Notes: generated by a model not told the origin, from the sequence alone. Positions 12,182-54,349 are shown, counted from the stretch's first letter. The stretch: 64,000 nt of DNA from Cymodocea nodosa (GCA_036874045.1 JAZBRI010000003.1:2182501-2246500); one strand, 5' to 3'. Numbers and translations: made by a program.

Positions 12182-14010
12182 TTTTCTTATAATTAATATG
12201 CATATCATATCATGATTTTATATGTTATTTTTGCTTGTTTTAAGTGTCATCAAATTGATGTTCCAAAAATCTTTGAAATCAACAAGCAAACAACACTTGC
12301 TGTACAATGAAAAAAGAAGTGTATATTAACATGTTTTTTTTTGGGTATTGCTAGTGTTTTTTACTTCAACTCAGTGTACAGTGTTCACTTGTAGATGCTA
12401 CAAGAAAAGAAAGATTAGCTGTACAATAAAGCCTTAGAACAACATGTAAATGCTACTTAGCTGTGTTATTTCCTATTGGTTATCAAAATCTTGCATGGCA
12501 AATAACTATATAAAAAAAAATACTGTGAGAGTCTAAATTGGACAGGCGGAAGTTACCCACCGGAGAGGTACTGCAAGTGCCTTGGCATTTTCGCTGTGGA
12601 CAATTATATTAGCTATAGCTAAAAGGATTAATTATTTGGTGTGATTATCTGTGAAAAACATGCTGTCGAGATTACAATATTATTGAACGTTTGGTTTAAA
12701 ATACAATGGTGATCAGATGGAAAATGTTTTTAAAACGTTGGTCGATTGCTCATGATGGTAGCCTTTTTACATGCGTGCCCTCGAGGCATAGCTGATATTT
12801 CAATCCTATCCTGGAATTTTACGCAAGATACGCAGGACACGAGACAACCAATTATACAGATCTTTGGTAGTCATATTTTGTCTACTAATCATGTCAACTA
12901 TAATCACGTCGTATTTTGTTTCTGATTTCAAAACAAAATTTACATGATTAATTGACAAATATACTACTAGCAGTCTAGTACACGTAAGCATGTTAATGAA
13001 TATTAAATTTTAAATGCATTAAATGGTTGATAAACTTGAGTTTAGGATGACGATGATAATAGAGTTGTATGGTATTCTCATATCTTACGCTATTAACTTA
13101 AAATTAAACAATTTATTTTGTATTGTCCCTGTAACCACAAGAATAACTGCGTCCTGTGTTCCTTCTGCTCATTAAGGCATGGATATTAATCGTATTATAT
13201 CCATGTCAGGTGTTAATTTATATATTATCTATGTACGTCGATAAGCTTAAAATTACTTAGGAGTTGTAAGAAAAAAATTAAATTAATGTAATTTAATTGA
13301 AATTTCGATAATAAATAAAAATAATTAAAAGAAAAAGATTTATGTGGTCAATCTTATATAATGAATTATGATTTGAATTATTATTATTACTATCATCAAG
13401 TCTAATTTCCTCCAACCAAAACAAATAGCATGAGTAATTCAATCATGTATGGCAGTTAAAAGCGGTCTAGGCCTCGTAAATGGTAATATAACACGACATA
13501 ATCGTCTAATACATTTTTCTTGAATTACTATATATTTAACACACATAATTTTGCCTTCACACCATTTGATGTGATTAAAATATATTTCAACCGAGTTATA
13601 CATGTTTAGTATTTAAAATAAAGTAAGTATTAAATATTTATAAATATGAAACTAAATACAGATATCTTTTTTGAATTTGATTGTTACCTATAATCAATCG
13701 TAAATTTACTAAATCATAAAAAAATGACAAAGCTGATTACACGATCATATAACATACAAGTAAACAAACAGTGAAACGATTGTTAGGTTTACACATGGCA
13801 TAATTAAAAATAACAATTTAATTCTCGTAATTTTCATCGTAATTGCTGCAGAAAACATTTGGAATCCAGAACCTCGTGACCGTTGAGATCGTCATGGACG
13901 GTTCAGATCGCTCCCGGATCAATCAAATACACGGACTTCGGGGCCAGGGCACCATGCCATCAGGCTCGGAAGAATCACAGATTTGAAGGCCGGAGGGAGC
14001 GAAGCCGACG
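12182..14010. other. Spacer between unknown gene and REX1-B-like gene
   Basis: This stretch is AT-rich with no supportable coding frame. From about 13860 it becomes GC-rich and probably contains the 5' UTR of the next gene. An upstream ATG at 13893 opens only a short unrelated frame. Confidence 0.5.
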
Positions 14011-16762
14011 ATGGACGTGGAGGAAGATGGAGGGAAAGGAAATGTACCGGTGGACATGGAGGTCGGCCGTTCCCGATCTTCTAGGCTTCTCGACTTGCTA
14101 CGAAGGTTTCTGGAGATCCAGCAGAGAAGAGCTGGAGCCTACGCGAAGCTTCAGAGGTATACGATACGGTGGTAAATCTGTTTGTGATTGATTGTGCATT
14201 CTGAGAGCAGCTCTGGTTGTAAATTTTGGTTTTTTTGAAGTGGTACTCGTTGGAGGATTTGGCCTGTCGAATAAGTGGAGCTTCTACGATCATGGATTGG
14301 TGCTTTTTACCCCCTTTTCTGTTGATTCTCCTTCCATCATTGTGAACTTATGAATTATGGTTCTGTGTTTCCTGTCCGCCGAACTAGTCCTCTCCCCCTC
14401 TTGAATCGTCTAATGCGGTGATGATCTACTGTTTCTTCATAAAGAGTACGCATTCTATTCAGAGAAATTGCTGGGACTTGTTTGATTATATTAGTAAAAG
14501 GAAGCGTATTGGTTGTTGATTCACCCACTTGATGGTATATACAAGTTGAGATATAAAAAGCTTGATTTTGTTTTTTGTTTTTTTGTTTTTTCGATGGTGA
14601 GTTACTGTATAGGTTCAAGTGGCTTTCGGTAGATGATACATTTTTTGCTTCAAATAGAAAGTTGAGGTTGCTGGTATAGGACCCAAGGATTTTATTCTCC
14701 TTTGGTGTTTATAATTACATTTTCAGACCTTAGGAATTGCCTTTTAATCCCACTTACTGGGATTACAACATGGATTGTTGTTGTAAATAGTCATTGCCTT
14801 ATAGATAAAGAAGTTTGATTGCATCAATGAGCCCTCTGAATTACCAGAGGAAAATAATACAAGCATCATGAGAAAAGGTGTCTTGTATTTATTTCAGTGC
14901 TTTGCTTGTTTGCTGAAAAAGTGTCATCATATCAATGAATAGTCAAAAATAGAATTGAAGTTTTCTAATATATTTTAGCTTCCCGTCATGAAATTGGATG
15001 TGGCATTTCATTAATAAGGTAGAATTTGATATGGAAGTAGAAACCAATAAAGATGCTATAAGAAAATGCTAAGTTTCTTAAGTAACAAGAAGGTATCTCA
15101 CCTCAAGCTTGTAAGCCTTTCTTTACCAAATAGTTAAAAAATTTGATTTTAGGCACTTTAGCCAATCCCTTTGTTTTGTAAGAAGCTCCCACCACTTCTT
15201 AATCTTGAAGTTGATTTAGTGCATCAGTTATTCGTAGATGTACTGTTGTTTTGTCAAAACTATTTTTTCCCATCTTAACAAGAAAAGAAAAATTATTCTT
15301 CCATACAGAAGAAGTTCTACGTCTCATATACACTTTTTGTAGAGTTTTGGCTGATAGCTGATGTGTTAAGTACTTGTATCTCAGACTCCCCAGCATGTTG
15401 GTATTTTATGCTGATGAGCTGGTGAGCAGAAGGAAAGATAACTCTTATCACATATAGGTATCTGAGTGACTGCAAAATTATCAGAAGCATGATGGGGAAA
15501 GTTGCATTCCGGGAATGGGTCATGGTTGGCTGTCCCTGAAATATAGTTATCAATGATATATGACATTAGCAGCATATAACTGAACAAGCTTACCACTGAA
15601 AGGATTTATTTATTTTAGGCATCTTTATTGTTGAATGGTTCTTCACATTTAAATGGTCATCATGTGGATGACTACATGTCTAAACCACATAGCATATTTA
15701 TTTGAACCTACCATCTGCAAAAATTCTCTTGATTGATGCGCATTGGCACCTCAATTAGAAGCATAGCTAACATTATCTTACTGTTTTTCAGGGGATTCAA
15801 TGAATACATGATCAGTGGAGGTGAACTGGCATTCCAACAGCTCTGCAGGGATATCACAATAGATTTCAACGATTGCTCAAAAGAGGTAGTCCACCTGTTT
15901 CCTCCATTCATCTTTCATGATATAGAAATTAAAAAGAACATGTTTATCTTGATAGCTGGGTTCTTTAAATTTAACAGGTCATTGAAATGGAATTGTTGCT
16001 TGTACACCCAGAACTTTGCCGTGATGATCTTGCCAGTCTTTTAAAAGCTGTTCAGGCACTGGAGAAACAGAAATTACATCTGGTATATTCTTCTATTGTC
16101 TCGTATTTCTATATTCATTCCAAGTCACAGATAGGCACCCTTATAACTGCTTAAGTTTTATATCTTCTAAGTCGCTGATAGGGAAAACAGTCAATTATTT
16201 CCACATTTTGTTGTAAAATAGGACTGGTTAATTGGTACCTCGAATTTTAAATTTCAACATCAGATATAAGCAGCTTGAGTTGGTTGATGTCTTTTCGGTT
16301 CACATTACCAGTTAGCTATGCTTCTTTCCCAGCCCTACCAGAAAATACATCTCCTATCTTGAAAGAGAAACCCATTTAGGCGATCCTCATTGATTTTCTT
16401 GATTCATACGGTCTAGACGTTATCCTGAAAACTGATCTTGCCCCCACTCTTTTTCGCTAGACCTTTGTTACTCCTACTGATTGATAATTTTTCTGTTTTG
16501 AAAGACTGCCCAGCTACAAGTTTTAAAGAAGGCAGGTCGACCGTCTGAGCGAACAATAAGCCAGGAGCACTGCGGTTTTATTAAACCAACGAAGCATGAG
16601 GGCAAGGTAACTGAAGCAACTCAAATGGAGGATGCCGAGGCAGATGCAGAGTATGATAGTGCGCTGAAGGAAGTAATCAAGGGCGTTCAGGATACTGTAA
16701 CCAACATTAATGACCACCTGATAGAAGTTAGGTATGAGATAGATGCTCTAGAATCAGGATAG
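14011..16762 (+). CDS. REX1-B-like DNA repair protein, 200 residues
   Basis: Four exons, 14011-14156, 15792-15885, 15978-16082 and 16505-16762 (TAG), splice in phase into 200 codons plus stop. Recognisable blocks are LLDLLRRFLEIQQRRAGAYA, NEYMISGGELAFQQLCRDIT, DFNDCSKEVIEME, LLKAVQALEKQKLHLTAQLQ and KKAGRPSER. They match my recollection of the REX1-B family (DNA_repr_REX1B), named after the Chlamydomonas REX1 locus needed for repair of UV damage. The C-terminal third is acidic with a predicted helix (ALKEVIKGVQDTVTNINDHL). The whole protein looks alpha-helical with coiled-coil potential and has no obvious targeting signal. Intron 1 is 1.6 kb. An in-frame upstream start was not seen. The family call is from memory of motif order. 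Confidence 0.82.
16185..16390 (+). repeat. Duplicated segment, copy A (intron 3 of REX1-B-like gene)
   Basis: This copy matches 17341-17530 in the same orientation. Shared blocks include caattatttccaca, ataggactgg..aattgg, ttttaaatttcaacatcaga, acattaccagttagctatg and ctttcccagccctacc. By eye roughly three quarters or more of the aligned bases agree, with small indels. Confidence 0.75.
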
Positions 16763-17816
16763 TCTGTCAGGATCGGTTGCTATTGACGACGCCTTGATCA
16801 TTCAACGGTGAATTTCAAATTTGTTATGTTAATATATATATATGGTGAATCATTCCTGTCAAAGTCCTTTTCTCAACGGAGATTTCCATCTCTGTTGTCT
16901 GCGTTTACCAGAGATCAAGAACATCTATTGTATTATACCACAAGGCAGTTTTTGATTATAACCTACGTGTGGTTCGATTTCCAAGGCTTCTTGAAACATA
17001 AATACCTTGGGTAGAACGGACCTCAGATTTCAATGTTTGGGGCCGTGAAGGGAAGAAAATTCCTTCTTTCCAACCTCAGGAAAGCAGAGTTGTCAAATTT
17101 GAAAAGTGGCACAAGGGTTTAACTTCTGGAAGAACTTCTGAGAGACTCGACTTGTTCATTTCTAAGCTTTTTCAAAAATTAGTTTCAAATTTTATGCTTC
17201 AATGTCTAGTGTATTTTTTTATTTGTTATTTATAAAATAAAGTTACCGACCTTTGTAGAATTTAATACCATGGTAGTTTCATGATGGTGGTTAATTAGAA
17301 GTCTGAACGTGTATAGTCCTCTTTTTGGCATTCTTGCACCCTCCAATTATTTCCACACCTAGTCAAACAATAGGACTGGCCAATTGGCGCCCTCCCAAAA
17401 TTTTAAATTTCAACATCAGATGTAAATGCTTCTTGTAAATGTCTTCTCAGTTTACATTACCAGTTAGCTATGTTTCTTTCCCAGCCCTACCGCAAAATAA
17501 ACCTCTCATATTGGAAGAGAAATTCAACTAAGCAATCCTTGCGCTCCAATCAGCCTTGTAAAGTTATAATCAATCTGAACTAAAATATTAAAGAAAAATA
17601 AATTAATTCCCCGGAATTCTATACTTACTTTTACTAGCCGTAGATAATTGTTAGCAAAGTAATCAGGAAAATAGAATGCGTTGATTAATCAAAATTGTCA
17701 CAATTTATTTCACGGTATATATGTTTTTCATTTTTTAAAAGTCGTATTTTCAATTGATTCGAATATATGACCTGATTAATAGAAGCTTTAAGCACATTTC
17801 TTCCCCCCCACTCATC
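16763..17816. other. REX1-B 3' flank and ARF1 upstream region
   Basis: Apart from duplicated copy B (17341-17530), I see nothing coding. The sequence is AT-rich, with the ARF1 promoter at the right end. Confidence 0.5.
17341..17530 (+). repeat. Duplicated segment, copy B (downstream of REX1-B-like gene)
   Basis: This is the second copy of the 16185-16390 sequence, about 1.15 kb downstream and beyond the stop codon of the REX1-B-like gene. The two copies flank the last exon. They may be a partial tandem duplication or two copies of a dispersed repeat. Confidence 0.75.
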
Positions 17817-17824
17817 TATAAATA
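17817..17824 (+). promoter_or_regulatory. TATA box candidate for ARF1
   Basis: TATAAATA lies about 290 bp before the ARF1 ATG. It is followed by a pyrimidine/GA-rich leader consistent with transcription starting near 17850. It is the only well-placed TATA motif in this GC-rich stretch. Confidence 0.55.
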
Positions 17825-17960
17825 CCCGAAGGACGAGTGGTTGACAGGTCATTCTACCCCACCACCACCAGTATTTAGGGCCTCCTCCTCTTCCCCAACG
17901 AATTCCTCTCTCCGGTAGATCCAGGACGAGGAAGAGGGAGAAGGGCGAGATCTCTCTTCC

Positions 17961-22232
<4,272 letters not shown>

Positions 22233-22700
22233 GTGAAATGCCGGTCGGAAGGAGGTGATTGAGCAATATCGTATGAGTTATATATTATGATAGTTTTTGC
22301 ATTCTCATCATACGGCAGTTTGAGTAGACTTGTTCTTCTGTTTGTTAAGAACAGATCCAAAAGTATGATTGTGTTATTAAACGTGTTTTGCCTGTCAATG
22401 AATTGCCTTACATAAACACTTTTCTGCCGCTATGAAGTGCCAGTTTATCTGTAAGTGTCATTGCAATACCTCAAGTGATAGTTGTTCGGCTTAAATATTT
22501 CAAAACGCGATCCGTGGAAGGGGCAATCATTACGAGCAGAACACTGTCCACGAAACTCAAAAATGAAATAAAATACAGCCGACCGTATTTTTAGTAAAAG
22601 TGAATTATGTTTGAACGGACGTTTCATAATAAAATTGGAGAAAAAAGGGCGACAAACGCGGGGGCCGTGCAGCCGAAAAGAACTTACCGGCCCATTAAGT
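22233..22700. other. Convergent ARF1/GYRA intergenic gap
   Basis: These 468 bases hold the 3' ends of two convergent genes. I see no coding region. The two 3' UTRs probably fill or overlap this gap, but poly(A) sites cannot be assigned with confidence. Confidence 0.6.
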
Positions 22701-47936
<25,236 letters not shown>

Positions 47937-49263
47937 TCATGAAGGAGAAGACTTGGACCTTTTCAGGTCATCCTCCTTTGCTCCTTCTTCATCACGAGCT
48001 TCCTCGTAGCCGGAATGGGCGGACTTCTTCTTCATCTCTCCGGCGATCGTCGATTCAAGCCTGCCCTCGTCGCCGCCGAACAACTCGTGCATCGTCTTCT
48101 TGCCCTCCATGTCGTCGGAGTAAACGAACCTAACCCTCTCTTGTATGGTCTTCTCGAACAACTGCTTCACCATCTAATATTTAAAACCACACAACATATA
48201 TACATAAATGACAACGGTGTTAATTAATCGATGCGAAAACTTTGATCGACTGGCTTTGTTGTTATATATATATATAAAGATGTTACACGGTGGTTGAGTG
48301 CAGGGTGGCGGCGTACCGTGGAGAAAGATTGGAACATCTTGGGAGGGTCGTATAGGATGAGGAGGCTGAGGCGCTGGGGGTAGTGGTTCTGCAACACGCG
48401 AGCCGCCTCGCGCGCCGTCTTCAAGGACACGCTGGACATGGTCCAGCACTTGAAGTCCACCACCCAAACCATCTGCTCCTCACCTTCCGGCATCATGGAG
48501 ATGGCCTTCTCCAGGCAGTACACCAGGTGCCTGACCTGGTCCTTGGTTGTCGACCTGGCTTGCTGCTGCTGCCCCGGCCGCATGACTAGCACCGGCCGAC
48601 CGAACTTGTCCACCTGGTCCGCCACGTAGATTCCCCCAGTCTTGGCTTCTTCCTTCACGTCCTCCTGATATATATCATCCATCGATCCACAAAAGAAACT
48701 AGCTAGTAATATTGCTTGCTTGTTATTGTACCGTGTATCAATTAGTCATCTCAGTTTAATGATCGATATATGCGTACATGCGATTTTCCATATATCATGA
48801 CCATTAATTAATTCCTTATGTATAATAAATTGATTTTAAATTAAATGTGGACTAGGATATATATATATATATATATATACACATACCCAGCAAATCTTTT
48901 CAGGCTTGTAGTGCAGTCGCCACTTCATGGTTTCGCTGATCATCTTACTTGCCTTCTCCGTGTTCCAGCTTTGAGATCTGAGATACCTCAACAGCGATGC
49001 ATCCGAAAGCAGTACTGCTTGCTCGCCATCCGACGACACTTGACTCGCCACCATCTTCCGAACATCTTCCATCTAATTAAAAAATCACATCGTTCCATTA
49101 ATTGATTAAGAGAGTACATACCAACTAATTAATTAATTAATTGTCATCCGTCGCATGGTTATGATCGGAAATTAATAATGTACGTCACCTTCCTGATTCT
49201 TTGCTGCTCGTCTGCCGACGTTTGGGTCTCGGCATGGGTGAGTTTGGGGTTTCTGAGAGACAT
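47937..49263 (-). CDS. CRAL-TRIO (SEC14-like) lipid-transfer protein, 281 residues
   Basis: Four exons, 49263-49189, 49072-48887, 48664-48317 and 48173-47937 (TGA), join in phase. Exon 2 is the CRAL-TRIO N-terminal helical domain (SDASLLRYLRSQSWN, SETMKWRLHYKPE). Exon 3 carries the lipid-binding domain: GGIYVADQVDKFGRPVLVMR, VRHLVYCLEKAI, EEQMVWVVDFK, and HYPQRLSLLILYDPPKMF. Exon 4 holds VRFVYSDD and a charged Lys/Glu tail. The domain order and length match the single-domain plant SEC14-like proteins (often labelled random slug protein 5-like). These bind or exchange phosphoinositides or other lipids at membranes; the ligand here is unknown. The C-terminal tail lacks a GOLD or nodulin domain. 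Two ATGs could start the protein: I chose the upstream one at 49263, which adds 25 residues before MEDVRK. Confidence 0.92.
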
Positions 49264-49354
49264 CGATCGCTGGCTTCCCTCACTGATGCCAATCAATATC
49301 GACTCGATCGAGCTTTGTTTCTGGCAGGAAATGATGTATGAAGACTTTCAGGTG

Positions 49355-49367
49355 ATTATATATATAT
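49355..49367 (-). promoter_or_regulatory. TATA-like motif upstream of SEC14-like gene
   Basis: An AT run (atatatatataat on the minus strand) lies about 95 bp before the ATG at 49263. The region is AT-rich, so this is only a candidate. Confidence 0.35.
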
Positions 49368-50071
49368 TGCAAAACGGCGGATGATATATAATAGCAGTGA
49401 TTCAAAGTGTCAGGAAACTAGTTAATGTGACGGATTACATTATAACATGTAAAGAAGATGCCTTGCCGTGATATATTCTCCGATCGATCCAAAGAGCTCG
49501 AGAATGAAGAATTGAAGAGAGGAAAGCTTTTTCTTCCTCTTCCTCTAACACGACGATTCGAGATGACGAACAACCACAGGAATGGAAGCGAACAAGCTAT
49601 GATACCACAAATTAATTGAAGTTTGGTTGAAAACCAACGGTCAACGAGAAAGATGTTGCTGGAAGAAGATCACGAATGGTAGCCGAAGAGAATGAACGGC
49701 GGGCCTGGGTCTTGACCGATGGATGTCATGGACCCCACGCTATTTTTGCATGTCATGAACCAACGGTTTTGTTTTTTCTTTTTCCTTCCTTCTACCATGT
49801 TAATGCTTTCTTTAGAATCTTAAATAATACTGACAATGTTATTGCCACCATATATATCAAATGAAATAATTTTAAAATCCATCAGATAACTTAAAGCGTA
49901 GAAATTTTTGAAATGTGAAATATGAAACGAGTTAGCCGTCTATTAAAAAATATTAAAGATCATTAAGATTTCACTGAGAGCATACGAGGTAAAGATTATG
50001 AATTTTTAGGTGTGGGGTTGTCGTCTTGCACCCTACACACAGGTTGGAAGTAGCTGATCTACCCTCGATCA
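49368..50071. other. Spacer between SEC14-like gene and copia element
   Basis: No supportable gene. The last five bases (50067-50071, gatca) are the left copy of the copia target duplication. Confidence 0.55.
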
Positions 50072-50321
50072 TGTTGTGAGTGTAATTTAGAAAGTCCTGG
50101 TCCATGATTCTAAGATGTGTATGTAAGTAATGGTTGGTCATGTGTTGAGTGATAGTTATGTTTTAAGTTTTAGAAAAGGATGTGTGTAGTCGTTGTATTA
50201 GTATAAATGTGTTTGCTGTGAATGAAAGATTGATGATCCCTGAAGAAACTCTTTCTTGGCCTTTCACTTTACTTTTTGTTCTTGTTATTATGTCTTTATA
50301 CAATCATCGGTTGCTCCAACA
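50072..50321 (+). repeat. Copia 5' LTR
   Basis: Begins TG and ends CA. It contains tagtataaatgtg near the middle (about 50200), a TATA-like signal for retrotransposon transcription. It matches 55226-55475. Confidence 0.93.
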
Positions 50322-50323
50322 TC

Positions 50324-50336
50324 TGATATCAGAGTG
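50324..50336 (+). promoter_or_regulatory. Copia primer-binding site
   Basis: TGATATCAGAGTG, three bases downstream of the 5' LTR, resembles the initiator-Met tRNA complement (TGGTATCAGAGC) used by most plant copia elements. Confidence 0.8.
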
Positions 50337-50387
50337 AGGTCCAAGTTGCGTATTGATCTCGTCATCGCTGAGAAAAAACTATTCATC

Positions 50388-51262
50388 ATGAATAGCACGG
50401 TGCAAATCTTCGTTTCGGTGTTTGATGGTAAGAACTTTACCAGGTGATCTCATCAAATGAAGGTGTTATTTGATTATCATGAACTTTTGGAGATAGTTGA
50501 AAAGGGTCTACCTCCTTGTGAAGTTTCTGAGATAGAAGCTTCAAGGTTGCAATACAAGGAGATGAGGAAACGGGACAAGAAGGCTCTTTATCTCATTCAT
50601 CAAGGCATGAATGATGATGCTTTTGAGAAGATCGCAAAAGCAACCACAGCCAAGCAAGCTTGAGACATCTTGACGACCTCTTACAGGAGTGTTGTGAGAG
50701 TGAAGAAAGTGCGCCTTCAGACCCTAAGGAGGCAGTCTGAACTGCTTCAGATGGAGAACTCTGAAACAGTGGCCACGTACATGAGTCGGATATTGGCTCT
50801 AACGAAGATATGCGAAGAGGAGATTGCTAAAGTACATAAAGTTGAAAAGGTACTTCATTCTTTAATCCCTTGATTTGAACATGTAGTAGTAGTAGCGATT
50901 GAAGAAGCACATAATATCGATGAGATGTCTATCGATGTGCTTACTGGAACATTACAAGCACACAAACAAAGATTAAATGAGAAACAAATCTCAAAGCTGG
51001 TGGCCAGGCATTTCAAGCACAAGTTTCTCTAAAGGAGGAGAGGGGAAAGTCTCAGCAACCACGTGGTGGTGAAGGGTGTAGAAGATGTAGAGGTCTCGGT
51101 AGAGGATGCCATAGTTGGTGTGGGCATGGTCGTGACCAACATAATTAAGACAATACGCAAGGCCAAGAAGGTACTGATCACAGAGGAAGAGGTCAAGGGA
51201 GATCTCGTGCTAATGTAGAATGCTATAATTGTCACAAGTATGGACATTATGCGTTTGAATGT
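50388..51262 (+). pseudogene. Copia gag, broken
   Basis: The frame opens at ATG 50388 (MNSTVQIFVSVFDGKNFTR) and is interrupted by TGA codons where Trp or Arg is expected (just after KNFTR, after TTAKQA and after SLIP). Pieces such as RQSELLQMENSETVATYMSR and the region after it belong to the UBN2-type gag domain. A complete CCHC zinc knuckle, CYNCHKYGHYAFEC, is at 51221-51262. It would have formed the particle coat protein. Confidence 0.85.
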
Positions 51263-51274
51263 TACAGCAAGTCG

Positions 51275-53230
51275 ATGGATCAAGTGGGTGAGAAGTTTGA
51301 AGAAGAAAATAAAGGAGAGGAGAATTATACACTTTTAATGGCAACTATTCATAAAGGGGATTCTTATGGAAGTATGCGGCAACTTGATTCCAGGTGTAGC
51401 AATCACATGAGTGGGAATCAAGACTTATTTGTTGATTTAGACACAACTATGAAATTAAAAATCCAATTTGTTGATGATCAATATGTAGAGGCTCATGGAA
51501 GAGGAAAAATATTGATACAAACACGATACGGTGATCATAAATATGTTATGGATGTTCTCTATGTTCCTAGTATGAGGAATAATCTCTTGAGCCTAAGTCA
51601 GTTGCTTGAAAAGGGATATCATCTACAGCATGTAACAGATGCCCTATCGATAACTGATGGAAGTGGCTTGCTAATCTTGAAGGCAACACGGCTCAAAAAC
51701 AAGACATTTGTTGTTGATTTAATCAGTGATAACTATGCATGTTTGAAGACTATTATTGAAGATGAATCCTGGTTGTGGCATTTGCAATATGGACATCTGA
51801 ATTTTTGAAGTTTGGAGCAACTGGCACAAGGACAAATCATGCAAGGTCTGCCACTCATACGACATGCTGAACAATTGTGTGAGGGGTGCATTAAGTGTGG
51901 TTGCCATTTACTTCTGGTAGAGACGGGCGCACCACAACACCATTGGAGTTAATACACTCAGACATCTGTGGTCCTATGAGTGTTTCCATTGGTGGAAATA
52001 GATATTTCCTATTATTTATTGATGATTTTTCAAGAAGAATATGGGTGTATTTTTTGTAGCACAAGTCAGAGGTTTTTAGTTATTTTAGAGAATTCAAGGC
52101 ACAAGTTGAAGTTCAAAGCAATTGCCAACTTAAGGCGTTGCGAATAGACGATGGAGGAGAGTACATGTCAAATGCTCTCAAGGACTATTTGAAGGATGAA
52201 GGGATAAAAACATGAGGTGACTTGCCCATATACTCCTCAATCAAAAGGAGTAGTAAAGAGAAATAATAGAACCATCATGAATATGGTTAGAAGTATGTTG
52301 AAAACAAAGGACTTACCTAATAAGTTTTGGGCTAAAGTAGTAGCTTGTTCTATCTACATTGTGAATAGAAGTTTAACTAAAGTGTTGAAAGATGCTACTC
52401 CAATGGAGGCGTGGAGTGGACAAAGACCTTCTGTGAAGCATTTGCAAGTTTTTGGCTTCGTAGTTTATGCACATGTGCCCTCTCAAGTAAGAGTTAAATT
52501 AGACGACCGTGGAGAACATTACATCTTCATTAGCTACATGAATGGTGCTTATAAACTATACAATCCAATGACCCAAAAGGTGTTAGTGAGCAGAGATGTG
52601 GTGTTTAATGAAGCGGAGTCTTGGAATTGGAAAGAGAATGATCTAGCAATAGCTAGAGTGTCACAGGTACAAGACCTATTTCAACTTGCTTTAGATCTTG
52701 TTCCTATTATCGAACCATTGCAAATTACTAGGGCACAAAGTACTAATGTTCGTGAGGATGAATGGCCTCAACAAAATCGACACTTACCACAATATCTCGA
52801 TCATTATGAAGTTACAATTGGTTGTGTCGTTGACGAGGAAAGTGAAATACAATACTCTACAATGTTTACTAAGACAGAAGAAGTGTCAGTAGAAGAAGCT
52901 TTGAAGGATAAAAACTAGGTGGGTGCCATGAAGGAGTTGTCTGCAATTGATAGAAATCAAGTATGGGAGCTAGTAGATCTACCATCCAATCATAAGACAT
53001 TGGATGTAAAGTGGGTCTTTAAGGTGAAGAAAAATCCAGATGGTACAACCTTGAAGTATAAAGTATGGTTAGTTGTCAAAGGGTTTGAATAGAAATATGG
53101 AATGAATTATGTTGAAGTGCTTGCACTAGTGGTATGGATTGAAACAATTAGGCTACTATTTGTTGTAGCCGCTCAAACATATGAAATTTTTTTTACATGG
53201 ATGTTAAATTTACATTTCTTAATGGGTTCC
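51275..53230 (+). pseudogene. Copia protease, integrase and 5' reverse transcriptase, broken
   Basis: The protease site reads LDSRCSNHM where DSG is expected. Then come the gag-pre-integrase motif WLWHLQYGHLNF and integrase core pieces (THSDICGPM-like and FIDDFSRRIWVYF regions). These are followed by YTPQSKGVVKRNNRTIMNM at 52231-52290, with a replacement of the usual GVAER. The reverse-transcriptase start (MKELSAIDRNQVWELVDLP, about 52930) leads to a stop and then DVKFTFLNGFL, which is cut at 53231. Multiple stops and frame changes make it non-functional. Confidence 0.85.
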
Positions 53231-53233
53231 TTA

Positions 53234-54349
53234 GGGGATGTTTGTGCCACTTAAAATGTTGGAAATTAGAAAGTTGAGAATAAATTCCTAACATTCTAGT
53301 GTTTGTAACATCTTGAAAAGTTAAGAATTTTTTCTAACTTTCCAAGATATAAATAAATAGTATTTCTCTAACTTTCAGACTAAAGATAGTCTGAAAGTTA
53401 GGAAACTCTGATGCAAATAAAAAATCCTTCGACATGATTATATTATTTAATTTAATTTAATTATTATAATATTATTTATTATTATAATTGTTTTTTTAAA
53501 TTACTTTGCATATACTTTAATATAATTAAAGTATTATTTTTAATATAATAAAATATATATTATAATAATTACTTTTTAATTTATTATTTTATTATTATTT
53601 CATTAATAATAAATTATTAATTACTTTATTATTTTTAATATCATTTAATTTTATTTTATAATATTAAAATCATAAATATTATTTTATTTAATTCATATTA
53701 TTGTTTTGTTATTTATTAATATTTTATAATTTAAAATTAATTATAATTAAATTTTATATTGTTAATATAAATAAAGTATAATATACTTTTTTAATTCATT
53801 AAAGTATATTAACTAAAGTATTATATTATTGTAATTATTACTTTCTAATGTACTTTGTATAATATATTATTGTTTTAATTAAAATTACTTTGCATATACT
53901 TTAATATAATTAAAGTATATATAGGTAATATAATAAAATATATATTATTATAATTATTTTTTTTAAATTACTTTGCATATACTTTAATATAATTGAAGTA
54001 TATATTGTTAATATAATAAAATATGTATTATTATAATTTTTTTAAATTTATTATATTATTATCATTTCATTAATAATATAAATATTAATTACTTTATTAT
54101 TGTTAATATATTTTAATTTTATTTTATAATATTAAAATAACAAAATATTATTTTATTTAATTATTTAATATATAATATTAAAAGTTCAAGAACTATATAA
54201 TTTTCCTAAATTTCCATTGGTTGCACAAACATCATCAAGTTTTACTTTTAAACTTTCTGATTCCTAGTTTTTCTAACATTTTGATTCTTAACTTTTCTAA
54301 TTTTTCATTTCTTAATTTTTTTGACTTTCTAAGTGGCACAAATCCCTCC
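53234..54349. mobile_element. Nested TTA-flanked inverted-repeat element (Harbinger/Tourist-like), 1116 bp
   Basis: It sits inside the copia reverse-transcriptase gene. Excising it restores the reading LNGFLKEKVFVKK, which fixes the boundaries. The ends are GGGGATGTTTGTGCCACTTA and, on the opposite strand, GGAGGGATTTGTGCCACTTA (16 of 20 matches). TTA occurs on each side (53231-53233 and 54350-54352); a 6-bp TCCTTA duplication is also possible. The interior is extremely AT-rich with no ORF. A perfect hairpin (ctaactttcagact and agtctgaaagttag, 53368-53401) lies near the left end. Confidence 0.8.

Noticed and set aside
13883..14191. 102-codon plus-strand frame starting upstream of the REX1-B-like ATG
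   Set aside because: It is in a different frame from the conserved protein and runs past the real donor site at 14157.
48853..48882. (AT)n run in the SEC14-like gene intron
   Set aside because: It is an ordinary microsatellite inside an intron; the short frames across it are artefacts.
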